This document shows positions 61,403 to 64,000 of a DNA stretch of 64,000 nt, one piece after another (the stretch's first letter is position 1; each line of letters starts with the position of its first letter). Source of the DNA: Acaryochloris sp. CCMEE 5410. Its GTDB lineage: Bacteria > Cyanobacteriota > Cyanobacteriia > Thermosynechococcales > Thermosynechococcaceae. Both the position numbers and the translations under genes were made by a program. The notes below the pieces were generated by a model. The model saw only the letters and a list, made by a program, of their open reading frames with translations, had not been told where the DNA came from and ran no database searches. Where the stretch lies: contig NZ_AFEJ02000001.1 in assembly GCF_000238775.2 (NCBI RefSeq), positions 1,426,001 through 1,490,000 of the forward strand, written 5' to 3'.

Positions 61403-61477
61403 ATGATTGGCGATGGTGGCCAAACCGTCCACGGAGTTGAAATCAAAGACGTATCAGTAGGCCAGTGCGAATGCTAA
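61403..61477 (+). CDS. 24-codon ORF coupled to the hupE start
   Basis: The frame encodes MIGDGGQTVHGVEIKDVS followed by VGQCEC and a stop. GAGG sits five bases before the ATG, a good ribosome binding site. Its stop codon (61475-61477) overlaps the first codons of the HupE/UreJ gene, whose ATG is at 61471, so translation could be coupled. The peptide ends in Cys-Glu-Cys and contains one His, a possible metal-sensing leader. Unknown function; a short ORF can occur by chance. Confidence 0.4.
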   Translation: MIGDGGQTVHGVEIKDVSVGQCEC

Positions 61478-62151
61478 GTATGTTATTTTCCATGGGGTCA
61501 AAAATGAGGGGGGCTGGGTCTTCCGCTTGGGGCCGTTCCCTCTGGGGTATCTTACTGGCTGGGTTTGGGCTCTTACTCTTCACCCCGAATGCCCTAGCCC
61601 ACCATCCCCTAGACGGTCGTTTACCCTCGAATTTCTTTGAAGGCTTTATGTCGGGGGTCGCTCACCCCGTTATTGGTGTCGATCACTTTGTATTTGTGAT
61701 TGCTGTGGGTTTGTTATCGGCTCTGATGCTTCATGGCATGACGATTCCGATTGCCTTTGCGATCGCAGGTCTGGCGGGGACGGGAATTCATCTCCAACGA
61801 TTAGATTTGCCTGCTCCAGAGTTTTTTATCTCTGCTTCAGTGCTACTATTTGGGGTTTTGTTGGCTCTCAAGCGCCATCCCAACTGGCAGATAGTTACTG
61901 GATTAGCGGCAGTTGCAGGAGTTTTCCATGGCTATGCCTATGGGGAAGCAATTGTGGGTGCAGATATGACGCCCATGGTGGCCTACTTAACGGGTTTCAC
62001 CGTTATTCAACTTGGGGTTGCCCTGGGAGCGAGGGTTATTGGGCAACAGATGCTCAACCGTCATCAGATGCCGGAGTTGCCACTGCGGTTTTCGGGCTTT
62101 GCCATTTGTGGGGTCGGCGCAGCCTTTCTCTCTTCCGTTTTTTTGGGATAA
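61471..62151 (+). CDS. HupE/UreJ-family metal permease
   Basis: About 226 residues from the ATG at 61471; a GTG at 61465 is also in frame. A signal-peptide-like N-terminus (WGILLAGFGLLLFTPNALA) is followed by the family motif AHPVIGVDHFVFVIAVG, whose His and Asp residues bind nickel or cobalt, and six further hydrophobic segments, including a second His-containing one (VAGVFHGYAYGEAIVGAD). HupE/UreJ proteins import nickel for hydrogenase or urease. There is no urease or hydrogenase gene in the window; the neighbour is cynS. Confidence 0.88.
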   Translation: MLSMLFSMGSKMRGAGSSAWGRSLWGILLAGFGLLLFTPNALAHHPLDGRLPSNFFEGFMSGVAHPVIGVDHFVFVIAVGLLSALMLHGMTIPIAFAIAGLAGTGIHLQRLDLPAPEFFISASVLLFGVLLALKRHPNWQIVTGLAAVAGVFHGYAYGEAIVGADMTPMVAYLTGFTVIQLGVALGARVIGQQMLNRHQMPELPLRFSGFAICGVGAAFLSSVFLG

Positions 62152-62204
62152 GGGAGATAGTTGAGAATTTCTAAGTTCTTACCCTATAAGCAGCGGTAAA
62201 TCCC

Positions 62205-63500
62205 TTAGATATCCAATCGCTGATAAACCTGATCGAGGTTCTGTAAGTGGCGACTGGGGTCAAAACAGTGGTCTAGTTCCTCAGCTGAGAGTCGTTTTTG
62301 CACCTGTGGGTCTTGGCTGAGGGTAGCTTTAAAGTTGCCGCCTTCTTTATTCCAGGCTTGGTGAGCATGGGTTTGGACAATGGCATAGGCCTCTTCGCGA
62401 ACCATCCCTTTATCCACTAGGGCGAGTAGAACGCTCTGGCTAAAGATAACGCCACCATACAGGTTCATATTCCGCTTCATATTCTCGGGATAGACCTGGA
62501 GGTGCTTCACTAGGTCGGTGATTTCCACCAACATAAAGTGAGTCAAGATGGCGGCATCGGGAACAATCACCCGCTCCGCAGAGCTATGGGAAATATCCCG
62601 TTCATGCCAGAGGGCCACATTTTCCAGCCCCGTCATGGCATAGCCCCGGACCACCCGAGCCAGTCCCGTGAGTCGTTCTGACCGAATCGGGTTGCGCTTG
62701 TGGGGCATGGCCGAAGAGCCTTTTTGCCCCTTAGAAAAGAACTCTTCCACTTCCAGCACATCAGTCCGCTGAAGATTGCGAATTTCTACAGCAAATCGCT
62801 CAATGGATGCGGCCACTAGGGCTAGGGCATTGAGATAGTAGGCATGACGGTCCCGGGAAATCACCTGGGTGGAGGCTGCTTCTGGTTGTAGCCCTAATTT
62901 TTGGCAGGTGAGGCATTCAATCTGGGGGTCGATATTGGCATAGGTGCCAACGGCACCTGAGATTTGGCCAACGGCGACTTCTTTTTGCGCTGCGATTAGG
63001 CGATCGCGATGTCGCATCATTTCAGCTAACCAGCCCGCTAGCTTAAATCCCAGAGTAATGGGTTCGGCATGAATACCGTGACTACGGCCCACCATCACGG
63101 TTTGGCGATGCTGTTGGGCTTGGTAACGAATGGCTTGAATCAGATTTTCCAGTTGGGGCAGCAAGATATCGAGGCTGGCCACCATCTGCAGAGCAATGGC
63201 TGTATCCAAGACATCGGAGCTGGTCATGCCCAAATGGATATATCGCCCGGCTTCACCGACGTATTCGTTGACGTTGGTCAAGAAGGCAATCACATCATGC
63301 TTGACTTCCGCTTCGATTTCTAAAATGCGCTTAACGTTAAAATTGGCTTTGGCTTTGATCGTGGCTAAGGCATCAGCAGGAATCTTTCCCAGTTCTGCCT
63401 GGGCTTCACAAACGGCAATTTCCACCTGTAACCAGGTTCTGAACTTATTCTCGTCTGTCCACAGATCGCCCATTTCGGGCAAGGTATACCGCTCGATCAA
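62205..63500 (-). CDS. purB: adenylosuccinate lyase
   Basis: A 431-residue fumarase/aspartase-superfamily enzyme of normal length. The signature KGSSAMPHKRNPIRSERLTG contains the mobile catalytic-Ser loop; VGRSHGIHAEPITLGFK carries the catalytic His. MTSSDVLDTAIALQM is the first conserved region. It acts twice in purine synthesis, cleaving SAICAR and adenylosuccinate. ATG start. Convergent with the HupE/UreJ gene. Confidence 0.97.
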   Translation of the reverse strand: MIERYTLPEMGDLWTDENKFRTWLQVEIAVCEAQAELGKIPADALATIKAKANFNVKRILEIEAEVKHDVIAFLTNVNEYVGEAGRYIHLGMTSSDVLDTAIALQMVASLDILLPQLENLIQAIRYQAQQHRQTVMVGRSHGIHAEPITLGFKLAGWLAEMMRHRDRLIAAQKEVAVGQISGAVGTYANIDPQIECLTCQKLGLQPEAASTQVISRDRHAYYLNALALVAASIERFAVEIRNLQRTDVLEVEEFFSKGQKGSSAMPHKRNPIRSERLTGLARVVRGYAMTGLENVALWHERDISHSSAERVIVPDAAILTHFMLVEITDLVKHLQVYPENMKRNMNLYGGVIFSQSVLLALVDKGMVREEAYAIVQTHAHQAWNKEGGNFKATLSQDPQVQKRLSAEELDHCFDPSRHLQNLDQVYQRLDI

Positions 63501-63615
63501 TGTATTGCCTAGATTTCAACTGAACTATTGTACGCTGCCTTGCTATTCTCTAACGGTTTTTAATCGGTAAAGGCAGAGCGCCAAGATTAGACAAAGCCAG
63601 CAGTACACAGGGAAT

Positions 63616-64000
63616 TCAGTCTTTGCTTAAACTGTCCTGTAATTTAGCGAGTAATTCTGCGTAAGCATCCCTCGCTTCTCGAAAGGTCGCGTCAGGATGA
63701 GCAGCGCGAAATGCTTTGACAGCTTGCGCTTCGTACTGGTCTTGTACCGCTTGAATAAATTCAATTGGAACCGAGCGTCCACTTTTCAGACCAAGATTAG
63801 GATGTGCTGGGTCCCATAATCCCCAATCCAGTGTGCGCGGGAATCTTCCCCAACGCTCTTGTTCGTAACTACACACAAACCCTTGGATTTGATCTAGTTT
63901 AAGATGTCGGCATGACCGACATTTTGCGGGAACATAAACCTTACTGGTGTAGTAGGGTGTATTCACCAAAATAGGATTTGTGGGGCCTTTAATGGGACAA
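63616..64000 (-). CDS. hypothetical protein, 5'-truncated by the window edge
   Basis: The frame stays open to the right edge: upstream of the TTG at 63969 it continues with CPIKGPTNPIL in phase, without a stop, so the true start is outside the window. The visible ~128 residues have a Cys-x-x-Cys pair (KCRSCRHLKL) and a further Cys (GFVCSYEQERWGRFPR) that may bind metal, then WGLWDPAHPNLGLKSGRSVP and an acidic helical C-terminus (FREARDAYAELLAKLQDS). I do not recognise the family. Divergence from plausible promoters cannot be judged at the edge. Confidence 0.6.
   Translation of the reverse strand, partial: CPIKGPTNPILVNTPYYTSKVYVPAKCRSCRHLKLDQIQGFVCSYEQERWGRFPRTLDWGLWDPAHPNLGLKSGRSVPIEFIQAVQDQYEAQAVKAFRAAHPDATFREARDAYAELLAKLQDSLSKD

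Overview
The window reads as a cyanobacterial chromosome segment. The palindrome GCGATCGC recurs throughout coding DNA (the HIP1 signature of cyanobacteria), and the gene families are typically cyanobacterial: DUF1816, DUF2808, Pkn-type kinases with a C-terminal membrane anchor, an STAS protein of the cyanobacterial type, and an NtcA-type promoter on a cyanate operon. Two nested, decayed insertion sequences fit an IS-rich genome such as Acaryochloris, but that genus is a guess. I saw no rRNA, tRNA, CRISPR or prophage genes.

Layout. 1-2.6 kb: a HicB-like antitoxin cut by the left edge, two small reverse-strand genes and a saccharopine-dehydrogenase-like reductase. 2.6-10.8 kb: two divergent genes for large secreted DUF11-repeat proteins, sharing a C-terminal domain and separated by 1 kb of AT-rich DNA, plus a small secreted protein. 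11-21.7 kb: signalling and surface genes (REC-GGDEF-EAL protein, processive glycosyltransferase, Ser/Thr kinase, HerA-like ATPase, lipoprotein, phosphoribosyltransferase, DUF2808 protein). 21.75-24.75 kb: a decayed ISAzo13-type element whose left terminal repeat was hit by an IS5/IS1182-type element, itself frameshifted. 24.76-25.1 kb: a displaced terminator, a perfect AT palindrome and a candidate structured non-coding RNA. 25.1-33.8 kb: a sulfiredoxin-Dps stress pair, an oxidoreductase, an STAS protein apparently starting at ATT, Mini-RNase III with an RlmB-type methyltransferase, and an FHA-carA-hydrolase cluster. 34-42 kb: an orphan sugar-permease gene, mreBCD, dxs, mtnA and a phosphoesterase. 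42-50.5 kb: a second kinase, membrane and surface genes and a Vat-type acetyltransferase. 50.5-56.9 kb: remains of a histidine kinase gene, a CobW GTPase-WD40 pair, a Uma2 nuclease, and a divergent histidine kinase/AraC-type response regulator pair. 57.4-62.2 kb: a cyanate operon (substrate-binding protein, permease, ATPase, cyanase) behind an exact GTA-N8-TAC NtcA box, then a 24-codon ORF coupled to a HupE/UreJ gene. 62.2-64 kb: purB and a gene running off the right edge.

How the genes work together: the clearest pathway is nitrogen scavenging. Cyanate is imported by the ABC transporter and decomposed by cyanase to ammonia and CO2, under apparent NtcA control. The mreBCD cluster sets cell shape. 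The sulfiredoxin/Dps pair handles peroxide and iron stress. MrnC and RlmB both act on 23S rRNA. The most unusual signals are the candidate RNA at about 24.92-25.10 kb, the ATT start of the STAS gene, the nested IS pair, the N-terminal extension on the cyanate-binding protein, and the short ORF before hupE.
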